Shown piece after piece: positions 1 to 7,742 of a stretch of DNA of 64,000 bases. Position 1 is the first letter of the stretch, and every line of letters begins with the position of its first letter. Both the position numbers and the translations under genes were made by a program. The notes beneath the pieces are model-generated. The model had not been told where the DNA came from. It did no database searches and saw only the letters and a program-made list of their open reading frames with translations. Source of the stretch: Chitinophaga oryzae (lineage in GTDB: Bacteria; Bacteroidota; Bacteroidia; Chitinophagales; Chitinophagaceae); the NCBI RefSeq assembly GCF_012516375.2, contig NZ_CP051204.2:5642001-5706000 (forward strand), given 5' to 3'.

Positions 1-30
1 TACGGCGACCACGTGGTCTACCACAAATAG
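1..30 (+). CDS. 3' end of an upstream gene (partial, unidentified)
   Basis: Frame 1 is open from the left edge and ends at the TAG at 28-30, giving a nine-residue tail (YGDHVVYHK). A strong rho-independent terminator follows at 81-109, which suggests that a plus-strand gene ends here. The fragment is too short to identify. It could also be a chance open frame. Confidence 0.35.
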   Translation, partial: YGDHVVYHK

Positions 31-36
31 CCCAAT

Positions 37-76
37 CACAAAATCTCCAAATAACTAAATATCTAAATGACTAAAT
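37..76. repeat. Tandem octamers ending in AAAT
   Basis: Five 8-bp units follow one another: CACAAAAT, CTCCAAAT, AACTAAAT, ATCTAAAT, GACTAAAT. The same octamer family (nnCnAAAT) recurs in inverted form at 4,737-5,001. Here only one arm is visible, and it directly precedes a terminator hairpin. Confidence 0.6.
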
Positions 77-80
77 GAAG

Positions 81-109
81 AAGCCCCGGCAGACGCCGGG
101 GCTTTTTTT
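81..109 (+). terminator. Rho-independent terminator
   Basis: A perfect 10-bp stem (AAGCCCCGGC with GCCGGGGCTT) has the four-base loop AGAC and is followed by a T tract. The T tract lies on the plus-strand side, so it most likely ends the gene whose stop codon is at 28-30. Confidence 0.85.
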
Positions 110-152
110 GCTTTGATACATATTTGATCGCTAACATTATAGCCTTTAAAGA

Positions 153-518
153 CTATCCTTCATTGACCACCCGCAGGATATGCAGCTGGGTTTTGCCCGC
201 AGGCACCTCCCAGTCGATGGTGTCGCCGGCGCTGTAGCCCAGCAGGGCCGTACCTATCGGCGAAAGGATAGAGAGTTTCCCCAGTTGAATGTTGCTGGCC
301 GCAGGCAATACCAACTGCACTTCCCGTACAGCGCCGCTGCGTTCATCCCTGAACTGCAGCGTGGAATTGACCTGTACCACATCATCGGGTACTTTTGTCT
401 TACGGATCACCGCCCTGTCCAGCTCCTCTTTCAGTTTGGCTGTGCCGGGAGCGTGGTAACAAAGCGTTTTCAGGATGTCGTAATCATGTTGGGACACGAT
501 AATCTGTTTCTTTTTCAT
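153..518 (-). CDS. Short GreA/GreB-family (Rnk-like) protein
   Basis: The 121-residue protein carries the C-terminal FKBP-like domain of GreA/GreB, with the family signature SPIGTALLGYSAGD at about residues 86-99. Only about 45 residues precede that domain. The long antiparallel coiled coil with the acidic tip, which full-length Gre factors (about 158 residues) insert into RNA polymerase, is therefore missing. In this it resembles Rnk, a regulator that binds RNA polymerase but does not stimulate transcript cleavage. That role is an inference from length. The gene lies 15 bp downstream of the FMN glutamate-synthase-like gene on the same strand and is probably cotranscribed with it. Confidence 0.8.
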   Translation of the reverse strand: MKKKQIIVSQHDYDILKTLCYHAPGTAKLKEELDRAVIRKTKVPDDVVQVNSTLQFRDERSGAVREVQLVLPAASNIQLGKLSILSPIGTALLGYSAGDTIDWEVPAGKTQLHILRVVNEG

Positions 519-533
519 GAAAACAGGTTTTAA

Positions 534-2099
534 TCAATTATTGACTGCCTGCCCCGGCAACAGCGCCGCTCCTGCGGAACGACCGTTGTCCGGCGCATAG
601 ATTTCTTCATATGATCGTATATCCGTTCTCGTTACTCTTCTGTAAAGTGCTGCCGGGTTTACCTGTTCAGGCGCAGCGAAACCGCAGGCGCCCATCAGTT
701 CTGCCAGTGCATATATGGTGTTACGGTGGAAGTTGGCCACCCGTTCTTTTTTGTCGGTCACATTCACGCCCTGGTACAGGGTGGGATCCTGTGTAGCCAC
801 GCCCACCGGGCAGCTGCCACTGTCGCACTGAAGCGCCTGTATGCAGCCCAGTGCCAGCATCATGCCTCTGGCGCTGTAGCAGGCGTCTGCTCCCAATGCC
901 AACACTTTCATGATGTCGAAGCCGGTGATGATCTTACCGCTGGCCATAATTCTGATATGCTGTTTCAGGTCGTACTTCTTCAGCATGTTCACCACAAAAG
1001 CCAGTGCGTCGTACAAAGGCATCCCGATACTGTCCGTGAATTCCAGCGGAGCCGCACCGGTGCCGCCTTCTGCGCCATCTACCGTAATAAAGTCGGGGTA
1101 GATACCGGTGTTGGTCATGGCGATACAGATACGCTCAAACTCGTCCTTGCGGCCTACGCACAACTTAAAGCCTACCGGTTTGCCGCCGGAGAGGGTACGC
1201 AGCTGCTGCAGGAAAGTCAGCATCTCGTACTCGTTGCCAAAAGCGGTATGCGCTGCCGGCGATAATACGCTGACACCCGGTTTTACCTTACGGATAGCGG
1301 CGATTTCCGGCGTATTCTTCGCTGCCGGGAGTACCCCGCCCTTACCGGGCTTGGCGCCCTGGCTCAATTTCAGTTCCACCATCTTTACAGAAGGTTCCGC
1401 CACGGTCCCGGCGTATACTTCCGGTGAGAAATTACCGTTCTCATCGCGGCAGCCGAAGTAACCGGTGCCGATTTGCCAGATCAGGTCACCGCCGTGTTGC
1501 AGGTGATACGGACTCACACCACCCTCCCCGGTGTTGTGGGCGAACCCGCCCACCTTTGCGCCACCATTGAGGGAAAGGATGGCTGTTTTACTCAGCGCAC
1601 CGTAACTCATCGCGCTGATGTTGAGTAAACTTGCGTTATATGGCTGACTGCATTGCTTGTTGCCGATCGTTACCCGCAGGGCTTCCGGTTTCACTTTGGT
1701 GGGAAACGCGGTATGCGACGCCCATTCGTAGCCCGGTTCATACATATCGGCCAGGGCGCCGAAAGCAACGGTCTGTTTCACGTCTTTTGCGCGCTGGTAC
1801 ACTACCGCACGCTGGCGACGGCTGAACGGCCGTCCGTCCGTATCAGACTCGAAGAAATACTGACGCATTTCCGGCCTGATGTGCTCCAGCAGGTAACGCA
1901 GCCTCCCCAGCAGGGGATAGTTGCGCAACAGGGCGTGTTTGCCCTGGAAACGGTCGATCAATGTCAGCAATGTGACACCTACGGCCACCGGTAATAAAAT
2001 CCATCCTGTTAAATAACCGCGATAAAGGCTTGCAGCCACGCTCACATCCAGCAACAGGCATAAAAGATAAACTGCCCATCGTGCTATCCGATGATTCAT
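534..2099 (-). CDS. FMN-binding glutamate synthase family protein
   Basis: The 521-residue protein begins with two hydrophobic segments (about residues 8-25 and 30-48). It continues as a single FMN-binding, GltB-type alpha/beta barrel (about 90-490). The segment C419-x5-C425-x4-C430 followed by PVGVATQ matches the iron-sulfur ligands of glutamate synthase large subunits. The glutaminase and GltB C-terminal domains are absent, so this is the stand-alone archaeal-type glutamate synthase family. Many members have no proven reaction. The N-terminal hydrophobic part suggests attachment to the inner membrane with the barrel in the cytoplasm. It is the first gene of a probable two-gene operon with the Rnk-like gene. 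Confidence 0.85.
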   Translation of the reverse strand: MNHRIARWAVYLLCLLLDVSVAASLYRGYLTGWILLPVAVGVTLLTLIDRFQGKHALLRNYPLLGRLRYLLEHIRPEMRQYFFESDTDGRPFSRRQRAVVYQRAKDVKQTVAFGALADMYEPGYEWASHTAFPTKVKPEALRVTIGNKQCSQPYNASLLNISAMSYGALSKTAILSLNGGAKVGGFAHNTGEGGVSPYHLQHGGDLIWQIGTGYFGCRDENGNFSPEVYAGTVAEPSVKMVELKLSQGAKPGKGGVLPAAKNTPEIAAIRKVKPGVSVLSPAAHTAFGNEYEMLTFLQQLRTLSGGKPVGFKLCVGRKDEFERICIAMTNTGIYPDFITVDGAEGGTGAAPLEFTDSIGMPLYDALAFVVNMLKKYDLKQHIRIMASGKIITGFDIMKVLALGADACYSARGMMLALGCIQALQCDSGSCPVGVATQDPTLYQGVNVTDKKERVANFHRNTIYALAELMGACGFAAPEQVNPAALYRRVTRTDIRSYEEIYAPDNGRSAGAALLPGQAVNN

Positions 2100-2176
2100 A
2101 AAACTTATTTTATAAGATTGTTTTGGAAATTGCTAAATGGATTATACTACCAATACAAGCGTACAGGTATCATCCC

Positions 2177-2214
2177 CCCGGGTACAACTGTTACGATGCT
2201 ATAAGTTGCCCGGG
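2177..2214. other. Imperfect inverted repeat upstream of the glutamate-synthase-like gene
   Basis: CCCGGG followed by TACAACT at 2177-2189 can pair with AGTTGCCCGGG at 2204-2214, leaving a two-base bulge. No T tract follows on either strand, so it is not a classical terminator. It may be a leader structure of the minus-strand gene that starts at 2099. Confidence 0.35.
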
Positions 2215-2243
2215 CTTAATTGTTGAAGTCTTTGGGACAGGAT

Positions 2244-2332
2244 AAAAAAGGCAACAGGAACCCGCCCGTACAGATACGGTGTTGGCTACAGCAGGTTTGT
2301 ATGTTCGTTGCCTTACTCACGAGTAATGGTAT
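2244..2332 (-). ncRNA. Candidate small RNA, about 90 nt, family not recognised
   Basis: On the minus strand a perfect -7 element TATCTTTG (2346-2339) is followed about 25 nt later by a compact nested fold that ends in six T's. The stems are P1 AAGGCAAC (2314-2307) with GTTGCCTT (2255-2248), P2 AACCTGC (2297-2291) with GCGGGTT (2265-2259, one G-U pair), and P3 CCGTA with TACGG around loop TCTG (2279-2266). P2 and P3 are separated by an 11-nt one-sided internal loop. The closing stem plus T tract doubles as a terminator. No open reading frame of useful size is present. The fold does not match the consensus of 4.5S/SRP RNA, 6S RNA or any riboswitch I know. No convincing -33 element was found. 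Confidence 0.55.
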
Positions 2333-2338
2333 GAGCAA

Positions 2339-2346
2339 CAAAGATA
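2339..2346 (-). promoter_or_regulatory. Bacteroidota -7 promoter element
   Basis: TATCTTTG on the minus strand matches the Bacteroidota -7 consensus TAnnTTTG exactly. It lies just downstream of the cytochrome gene's stop codon and points at the small RNA candidate. The glutamate-synthase-like gene at 2099 lies further along the same strand. Confidence 0.5.
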
Positions 2347-2369
2347 GGCCTTTTATTGATATGAGCGCA

Positions 2370-4658
2370 TTATTTGGTTAATTCTGCGGCGGTAAACGGC
2401 TTTTGCCGGCCGTTATATTGTTTGCGGACATTTTTGATATCGTCTGCCGTCACTTTTCCGGCTTTGTTATTCCATGCGCTCCGCAAAAAGGTGAGCAGCT
2501 CCGCAATGTCACCGTCACTGAATTCATCACTGACGCCGATGCCTGGCATATCGCCGTTGATCTCCGGCGCCTTATACAGTTTACCGTGCACTTCCACCGG
2601 ACCGGTAAGGCCATACAACACGATGGCGGCGAACTTGCTCTTGTCGCCCGTCACCCAGTTGCTTTCATTCAGCGGCGGCGCCATGGAAGCAATACCATTC
2701 CCGTTTTTACCATGACAGGTCTGACAAACGGTGTTAAATATTTTGTAACCCCTCGGATATTTAGCCGCCAGTGCATCCATCTTTTGGGCGTTGGCGGTGT
2801 TGTCCATATTTTTCAGCACGGCGTGCAGCTGTTTATTCAGCGCCAGCGTAGTATCCGGGTTAAAGGCCTCCAGTTGCTTCAGCAGCGCAGCTTCCCGGTT
2901 GACCGCATTATTGATCAATGCGGCCGACGTATAACGGTCACGCGCATACGCTTTCATCAGTTTATTCTCCAGCCGGCCGGCAGCAGCTTTGTCTGTCCGG
3001 CTCAATGCAGGCAATAAATAAGCGACATAAGGCGCAAAAAACGGTTTATCCGCCAGCGTATCCAGCCTTGCGGCGGCCGCTTTGGCGGATTTGCCGTCCA
3101 GCACGGAAGGCAACGCCGCCAGCGCCTGTACCTTATAGGCATCGTTGCCCTGCTCCAGTATCGTGGCCAGATCGGCGTAGGTCAACTGATGCAGGCCTTC
3201 CAGCGTCCAGAGCGCATGCACCTGCAACAGCGGCGTGGCGTTGCCGGCCAGTGCCGCCCGCAGTTCCGGTACCAGCGCGGTTAAGCGATGATCGATAATA
3301 TATTGTTGCGCTTTATCGCGCAGCGCTCCGTTAGGATGGTTTAACAGTTGTAAAACTGCCTCTTCCTGCACCAGCGTTTTCTTCGGCTGCTGTCCTGCCG
3401 GCACGATGCGGTAAATACGGCCGCAGCTGAGAGGCTGCGTCAGTTCCCGCATTTTTATTTCATTCTTCAGGTAAGAGGTGAGGTAGGTTTTATGCTGCAG
3501 GATGCCCCGGTACATATCCGTGATGTACAGGGCGCCATCCGGACCGTTGTACAGCCCTGTGGGCCGGAAACGTTCATCCGTACTGGCCAGGAACTCTTTG
3601 CCTTTATAGGCCTGTTGCCCGGTGACGATAAAGCCGCTGTCACGCAGCACATTCCGCTTGATCAGGTTGGCCGACGGTTCCGCCACAAAAGCGTTGCCAG
3701 CGTATCCGGCAGGCAGCAGGTTGCCCCGGTAGATCACCGGGCCGCAGGCGGCGGTGAACTCCACCAGCCGCAGACTGTCGTCCAGTATGCCTTTCATATA
3801 TCCCCTGTTCACGCCTGGCGTGGGATGCGCAGGATACACATGGTTATCCCTCACGATTTTCTGATCATATCCCGCGGCATTCTGCTGGTGCGGATTCTTG
3901 CCTCCCAGTCCGGCCGGGAAATAATCGCCCAGCAGGTTTTCGGAGTTGTTGTTATAATACAGCCGTCCTTTGTCATCCTGGGTTATACCCCACTGTCCGC
4001 GGAAGGTGGTGGCTTCTTTCAGCCATTTATCGCCCACTTTGCGGTAACGGCGGTCAGATTTCGCATTGTATATCCAGTTGTCCAGCCCCCGTAAAAGGCC
4101 GTTGGGCTGATGTTCCACGTTACCGCCTGCCGCATACATACTGTCCACCAGTACTTTTTTACCCGGCTTGTCGTTGTTGTTTTCGATGAACCACAACTGC
4201 GGCGGCGTAGCTACCAGCACGCCGTTTTCCACGAGGCACACCGCCCTGGGCAATACCAGCGAATCGAGGAACACCGTGCGTTTGTCCATCACGCCGTCGC
4301 CGGTGGTGTCTTCGAGTATCACTATTTTGCCGTCCGGCAGGTCTTCACCAGTGCCGCTGGTGTCCGGCATAAACCCCATCATCTCCACCACCCACATGCG
4401 ACCACGGTCGTCAAACACGGTGCTTACCGGCGCAAATACCATCGGTTCAGCTGCCACCAGCTGCACTTCCAGGCCTTTGTCCACCGTCATGGCGCCGATG
4501 GCGGCTTTACCGTCCAGGACGGGCGACCGGGCATACTGCTTTCGCATAGCCAGCGAGTCTTTTTCGCGCTTGCTGAGATGGTCTTGTTGTTGTGTCTGTC
4601 CGCAGGCAAACCATGCCAGGGAAATCGTGGAAATGATCAGGTATTGAAGACGGCCCAT
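2370..4658 (-). CDS. Secreted c-type cytochrome lipoprotein with beta-propeller and HEAT-like region
   Basis: The 762-residue protein has a lipoprotein signal peptide with the modified cysteine at C19 (WFAC). An N-terminal beta-propeller of the putative membrane-bound dehydrogenase type (DUF7133/PVC-type, about 60-400) follows, starting with GLEVQLVAAEP. Next comes an alpha-helical HEAT-like region (about 410-610). The C-terminal cytochrome c domain has the heme site CQTCH (C645-H649) and a likely axial methionine at M704 (GDMPGIG). The protein is probably anchored in the outer membrane or periplasm and passes electrons from an unknown substrate, possibly a sugar or alcohol, as inferred from the propeller. 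It is a single-gene unit. Confidence 0.85.
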   Translation of the reverse strand: MGRLQYLIISTISLAWFACGQTQQQDHLSKREKDSLAMRKQYARSPVLDGKAAIGAMTVDKGLEVQLVAAEPMVFAPVSTVFDDRGRMWVVEMMGFMPDTSGTGEDLPDGKIVILEDTTGDGVMDKRTVFLDSLVLPRAVCLVENGVLVATPPQLWFIENNNDKPGKKVLVDSMYAAGGNVEHQPNGLLRGLDNWIYNAKSDRRYRKVGDKWLKEATTFRGQWGITQDDKGRLYYNNNSENLLGDYFPAGLGGKNPHQQNAAGYDQKIVRDNHVYPAHPTPGVNRGYMKGILDDSLRLVEFTAACGPVIYRGNLLPAGYAGNAFVAEPSANLIKRNVLRDSGFIVTGQQAYKGKEFLASTDERFRPTGLYNGPDGALYITDMYRGILQHKTYLTSYLKNEIKMRELTQPLSCGRIYRIVPAGQQPKKTLVQEEAVLQLLNHPNGALRDKAQQYIIDHRLTALVPELRAALAGNATPLLQVHALWTLEGLHQLTYADLATILEQGNDAYKVQALAALPSVLDGKSAKAAAARLDTLADKPFFAPYVAYLLPALSRTDKAAAGRLENKLMKAYARDRYTSAALINNAVNREAALLKQLEAFNPDTTLALNKQLHAVLKNMDNTANAQKMDALAAKYPRGYKIFNTVCQTCHGKNGNGIASMAPPLNESNWVTGDKSKFAAIVLYGLTGPVEVHGKLYKAPEINGDMPGIGVSDEFSDGDIAELLTFLRSAWNNKAGKVTADDIKNVRKQYNGRQKPFTAAELTK

Positions 4659-4806
4659 GTATTTAATTCGATTGCAAACGATAAAAATACAGCTCCTGTT
4701 GATTTTTGCAACTATTTTTTGATCAGGGGCGAAATCATTTGGGAATTTGGGTATTTAGAAATTTGGTTATTTAGAAATTTGAATATTTTGTTTCGCCTGA
4801 ATGGCC

Positions 4807-4901
4807 CTTAAAGGAGGAGAATGGTTGCTGTACGTGTAACAGATGCGGATACACTGGAAAAGGTGAAGGGGCTTAAAGAAGGAGAATGGTTGCTGTGCGT
4901 G
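4807..4901 (+). repeat. Imperfect 30-bp direct repeat
   Basis: The segments 4807-4836 and 4872-4901 are identical at 28 of 30 positions and lie 65 bp apart. Each contains a purine-rich AGGAGGAGA or AGAAGGAGA stretch directly in front of ATGGTTGCTGT. Because 65 is not a multiple of three, the two copies put the same peptide beginning (MVAVR) into different reading frames. Confidence 0.75.
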
Positions 4902-4919
4902 GTATACCCAAAAATGTGA
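4821..4919 (+). CDS. Possible 32-residue small ORF (or gene remnant)
   Basis: An ATG at 4821 opens a 32-codon frame ending in TGA at 4917-4919 (MVAVRVTDADTLEKVKG and onward, ending VVYPKM). It is preceded by AAAGGAGGAGA, an unusually strong Shine-Dalgarno-like sequence for Bacteroidota, where such sites are rare. A second ATG in the downstream repeat copy (4886) opens another short frame starting MVAVRGIPK. No homology is recognised. The duplication makes a decayed gene end as likely as a real small protein. Confidence 0.25.
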   Translation: MVAVRVTDADTLEKVKGLKEGEWLLCVVYPKM

Positions 4920-4999
4920 AAATAAAGGCATCTATTGAGAAATCAATATAATAACCAGCTTCATCAAATATCTAAATTCGTAAATAACCAAATAACCAA

Positions 5000-6103
5000 A
5001 TGATTTTCACGTCATCAGCCAAACCGCACTATGAGGTACTCGACGGCCTGCGCGGCACGGCGGCTATCACCATTGTGGTCTTTCACTTCCTGGAACTGGT
5101 ATGGTTCGATTACAGCAAGAATCCGTTGGGCCATGGCTTCCTGGCGGTGGATTTTTTCTTCTGCCTGTCGGGCTTTGTGATTGGCTATGCTTATGACGGG
5201 CGGTTATCCGGCATCGGTTACCGTGGTTTTTTCCGGGGGCGGTTGCTGCGGTTGCATCCGCTGGTATGGCTGGGGTCTGTGCTGGGGCTGTTATCTTTCC
5301 TCTTCGATCCGTTTGGCGGCGATCCCTATGCGCAGGGCGTGTGGCCTGTTGTGGCAGGCTTTATCTGTTCCCTGTTCCTGCTGCCGTTCCCCTGGCTGCC
5401 GGGAAGGGGCGGCGCCTTGTTTCCTTTCAACTCCCCTACCTGGTCGCTTTTCATGGAATATATCATCAATATCGTGTATGCATGGGTGTTAAGCAGGCTG
5501 CACAAGGGCGTCACGCTGTTGCTGACGGTGCTGGCGGCGGGCTGGCTGGCGGTAACGGCCTGGCGTGCCGGCACGCTGATCGGTGGCTGGGCTGACGCCA
5601 GTATTGTCGACGGGTTTGCGCGGGTGACTTTCTCTTTCCTGGCGGGGCTGAGCGTATACCGTTTTCAGTGGGTGCTGCGTACGCGGGCAGGGTTTGTGGT
5701 GTTGTCGCTGCTGTTGCTGGCTACTTTTATGTGTCCTTATTTCCGGCTGAACTGGCTGGTGGAATGGGGCATTGTGGCGGTGGTTTATCCGGTGGTGATT
5801 GCCCTGGGTGCAGGTGCTGTAGCGACGGGCTGGTGGCTGCAATGCTGCCGCTTTATTGGCCGGCTGTCTTATCCTTTATATATGACCCACATTTTCCTGA
5901 TATGGCCTTTCGGCAACTACTATGCGAAATACAAGCCGGGGGCGGGACAGCTGACCCTTATCGTGACAGCCGGCACATTGGTGCTGATGGGTATCGGTTA
6001 CGTGGCAATGCGCTGGTATGACGAACCGCTGCGCCGGTGGCTGAAGGGCAGCCTCAGAAAGGCGTCAGCGCCTGCTGGTGGCCGTCCGGCGGAAGTTGTT
6101 TAA
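5000..6103 (+). CDS. Membrane acyltransferase (acyltransferase-3 family)
   Basis: The 367-residue protein has about ten hydrophobic segments and the family's N-terminal signature: DGLRGTAAITIVVFHF (R18 and H29), then FFFCLSGFVIGYAY. The acyltransferase-3 (OafA/NolL) family transfers acetyl or other acyl groups to sugars of surface polysaccharides or small molecules at the inner membrane. The acceptor cannot be told from sequence, and no glycan cluster adjoins it here. The start codon lies inside the last octamer of the upstream repeat element. The C-terminal basic tail (about 345-367) is probably cytoplasmic. Confidence 0.85.
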   Translation: MIFTSSAKPHYEVLDGLRGTAAITIVVFHFLELVWFDYSKNPLGHGFLAVDFFFCLSGFVIGYAYDGRLSGIGYRGFFRGRLLRLHPLVWLGSVLGLLSFLFDPFGGDPYAQGVWPVVAGFICSLFLLPFPWLPGRGGALFPFNSPTWSLFMEYIINIVYAWVLSRLHKGVTLLLTVLAAGWLAVTAWRAGTLIGGWADASIVDGFARVTFSFLAGLSVYRFQWVLRTRAGFVVLSLLLLATFMCPYFRLNWLVEWGIVAVVYPVVIALGAGAVATGWWLQCCRFIGRLSYPLYMTHIFLIWPFGNYYAKYKPGAGQLTLIVTAGTLVLMGIGYVAMRWYDEPLRRWLKGSLRKASAPAGGRPAEVV

Positions 6104-6198
6104 ATGCACTGCTGAAATACGTCGCAAAGTGACCAGAAATCGCAAAATAACTTATCTTCGTCGCCTTATTGCATACATTTTACGATTTATTTGCATTT

Positions 6199-7464
6199 AT
6201 GGAACGCTTTCAGGGCTTAATAGGCATCGTCCTAATTCTGGGCATTGCCTTTTTGTTTTCCAACAACAGGAGTAAGATCAACTATCGGCTGGTGCTGAGT
6301 GGTATTACGTTGCAGGTAGTGATTGCCCTGCTGGTATTTAAAGTTCCCCCTATCACCTGGTTTTTTCAGCAAGTAGGCCGTGCTATGGGTAAACTGGAAG
6401 GATTTGCGCGTCAGGGCGCCGCTTTCGTATATGGCGGCATCGGCGTAGCCCAGCCCCCTACGGGCACGCTCGCCGATTATGCCAGCGGCGGATTTGTCTT
6501 CGCTTTCAATGTAACGGCCACTATCATCCTGGTATGTGTACTGGTAGCGGTATTGTACCATTTCGGTATTATGCAGCGGGTGGTAGCGGTGATTGCCCGT
6601 GCCATGAACGTAGTGATGCGGGTGAGCGGCGCAGAAGCGCTCAGCAATGTGGCCAGCGCCTTCGTTGGCCAGGTGGAAGCGCAGGTAATGATCCGTCCCT
6701 ACCTCAACTCCATGACCAAAAGCGAAATCCTGGCCTCTATGAGCGGCAGTCTTGCCTGTATCGCGGGCGGCATCCTCGTCGTATATGCCAATATGGGCTT
6801 CCAGGCCGGTATGGACATCGCGCCCTTCCTGATCACCGCCAGCCTGATGGCCGCTCCCGGCGCGCTGGTCATTTCCAAGATCGTGTTCCCGGAGACGGAG
6901 GAAAGCGTGACCATGGGCCGCGTAAAAATGGAGGTAAAAAGCAACTATACCAACGTGATCGACGCTATCTCCCATGGTGCGGGCGACGGTTTTAAAATAG
7001 CCATGAACGTTATCGCCATGCTGATCGGCTTTATCGCCCTGATAGCGCTGATTGACTGGTGCCTGATTCACCTCGGCCACCTCGTGGGCCTCAGCTTCGA
7101 CCTGAGCCTGGACTGGATCTTCGGTAAACTGTTCACCCCCATGGCGTGGGCCATGGGCGTTCCCAACCAGGATGTCAACAATGTGGCTACCCTCCTGGGA
7201 CAGAAACTTACCATCAATGAGTTTGTGGCTTTCAAAAGCATGACCAGCCACAGCGTGAAGATAGAATCCGTCAAAGCCATCACCATCGTTACCATTGCCA
7301 TCGCCGGGTTTGCCAACTTCAGCAGCGTAGGCATGCAGATAGGCGGTATCGGTGAACTGGCGCCCGGCCGTCGTACAGACCTGGCCAAGCTGGGCCTCAA
7401 AGCCCTGCTGTGCGGCACCCTGGCCAGCTACCTGTCGGCCACGATTGCCGGTATCCTGCTGTAA
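6199..7464 (+). CDS. Concentrative nucleoside transporter (CNT/NupC family)
   Basis: The CNT-family transporter imports nucleosides with sodium or protons across the inner membrane. The N-terminal segment (GLIGIVLILGIAFLFS), the gating region GIGVAQPPTGTLADY replaced around FVFAFNVTATIILV, and the C-terminal core GVPNQDVNNVATLLG with ASYLSATIAGILL fit the family. An upstream in-frame start at 6169 exists, but ATG at 6199 gives the usual length (421 residues) and the usual MERFQGLIGI beginning. A weak -7-like TATCTTCG lies about 45 bp upstream. A long bidirectional terminator follows. Confidence 0.88.
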   Translation: MERFQGLIGIVLILGIAFLFSNNRSKINYRLVLSGITLQVVIALLVFKVPPITWFFQQVGRAMGKLEGFARQGAAFVYGGIGVAQPPTGTLADYASGGFVFAFNVTATIILVCVLVAVLYHFGIMQRVVAVIARAMNVVMRVSGAEALSNVASAFVGQVEAQVMIRPYLNSMTKSEILASMSGSLACIAGGILVVYANMGFQAGMDIAPFLITASLMAAPGALVISKIVFPETEESVTMGRVKMEVKSNYTNVIDAISHGAGDGFKIAMNVIAMLIGFIALIALIDWCLIHLGHLVGLSFDLSLDWIFGKLFTPMAWAMGVPNQDVNNVATLLGQKLTINEFVAFKSMTSHSVKIESVKAITIVTIAIAGFANFSSVGMQIGGIGELAPGRRTDLAKLGLKALLCGTLASYLSATIAGILL

Positions 7465-7533
7465 ACCATTTGGAAGTTTAATCGTTTACAGATTTGCACT
7501 TCCATAAAAGCCAATAACAAAATATCAAAATAA

Positions 7534-7593
7534 TAAGATATAAAAGGGAAGGCCCGTATGAAGCGTCATACGGGCCTTCCCTTTTATATCTTA
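7534..7593. terminator. Long bidirectional terminator hairpin
   Basis: A perfect 28-bp inverted repeat (7534-7561 and 7566-7593) encloses the four-base loop AGCG. The stem core GGAAGGCCCGTATGA is flanked by A/T-rich bases, so both strands carry T-rich ends. It ends the CNT gene and would also stop transcription arriving from the right. Confidence 0.85.
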
Positions 7594-7652
7594 GTATAAT
7601 GTTTGATCAAACAGACTGCATTGTTGGGCTGAATAAGACGCAGCACGATCCC

Positions 7653-7729
7653 TGCTTAAAAAAACCAATTGTCTTAAGCATCGTTTTCCTGCGATCAGAT
7701 CAGTCTTAATTGCTCCGGGACAGTCCCGG
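7653..7729. other. Two small hairpins downstream of the DUF4259 gene
   Basis: TGCTTAA (7653-7659) pairs with TTAAGCA (7674-7680). CCGGGAC (7715-7721) pairs with GTCCCGG (7723-7729), just past the DUF4259 stop codon. The second is placed like a minus-strand terminator but has no clear T tract. Confidence 0.4.
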
Positions 7730-7742
7730 TGGTTATTACAGG

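Larger units (their letters stand above)
4659..4999. other. 341-bp intergenic region made of repeats
   Basis: This gap separates two divergent genes. It holds inverted arrays of octamers at both ends, with a duplicated 30-bp segment and two short overlapping open frames in the middle. No convincing -7 promoter element for either flanking gene was found. A near match, TATCGTTTG, with one extra base, lies on the minus strand before the cytochrome gene. Confidence 0.5.
4737..5001. repeat. Inverted octamer-repeat element
   Basis: The left arm (4737-4784) is six tandem octamers beginning ATTT: ATTTGGGA, ATTTGGGT, ATTTAGAA, ATTTGGTT, ATTTAGAA, ATTTGAAT. The right arm (4965-5001) carries the reverse complements: ATCTAAAT, TCGTAAAT, AACCAAAT, AACCAAAT. 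Unit length, orientation and some exact units (ATTTGGTT and AACCAAAT) correspond. The last right-hand unit supplies the A and T of the start codon of the acyltransferase gene at 5000. Confidence 0.65.

Noticed and set aside
2244..2332. Signal recognition particle RNA or a known riboswitch
   Set aside because: The GGAA tetraloop and conserved internal loops of 4.5S RNA are missing, and the conserved cores of the TPP, FMN, SAM, cobalamin, c-di-GMP and preQ1 classes are not present.
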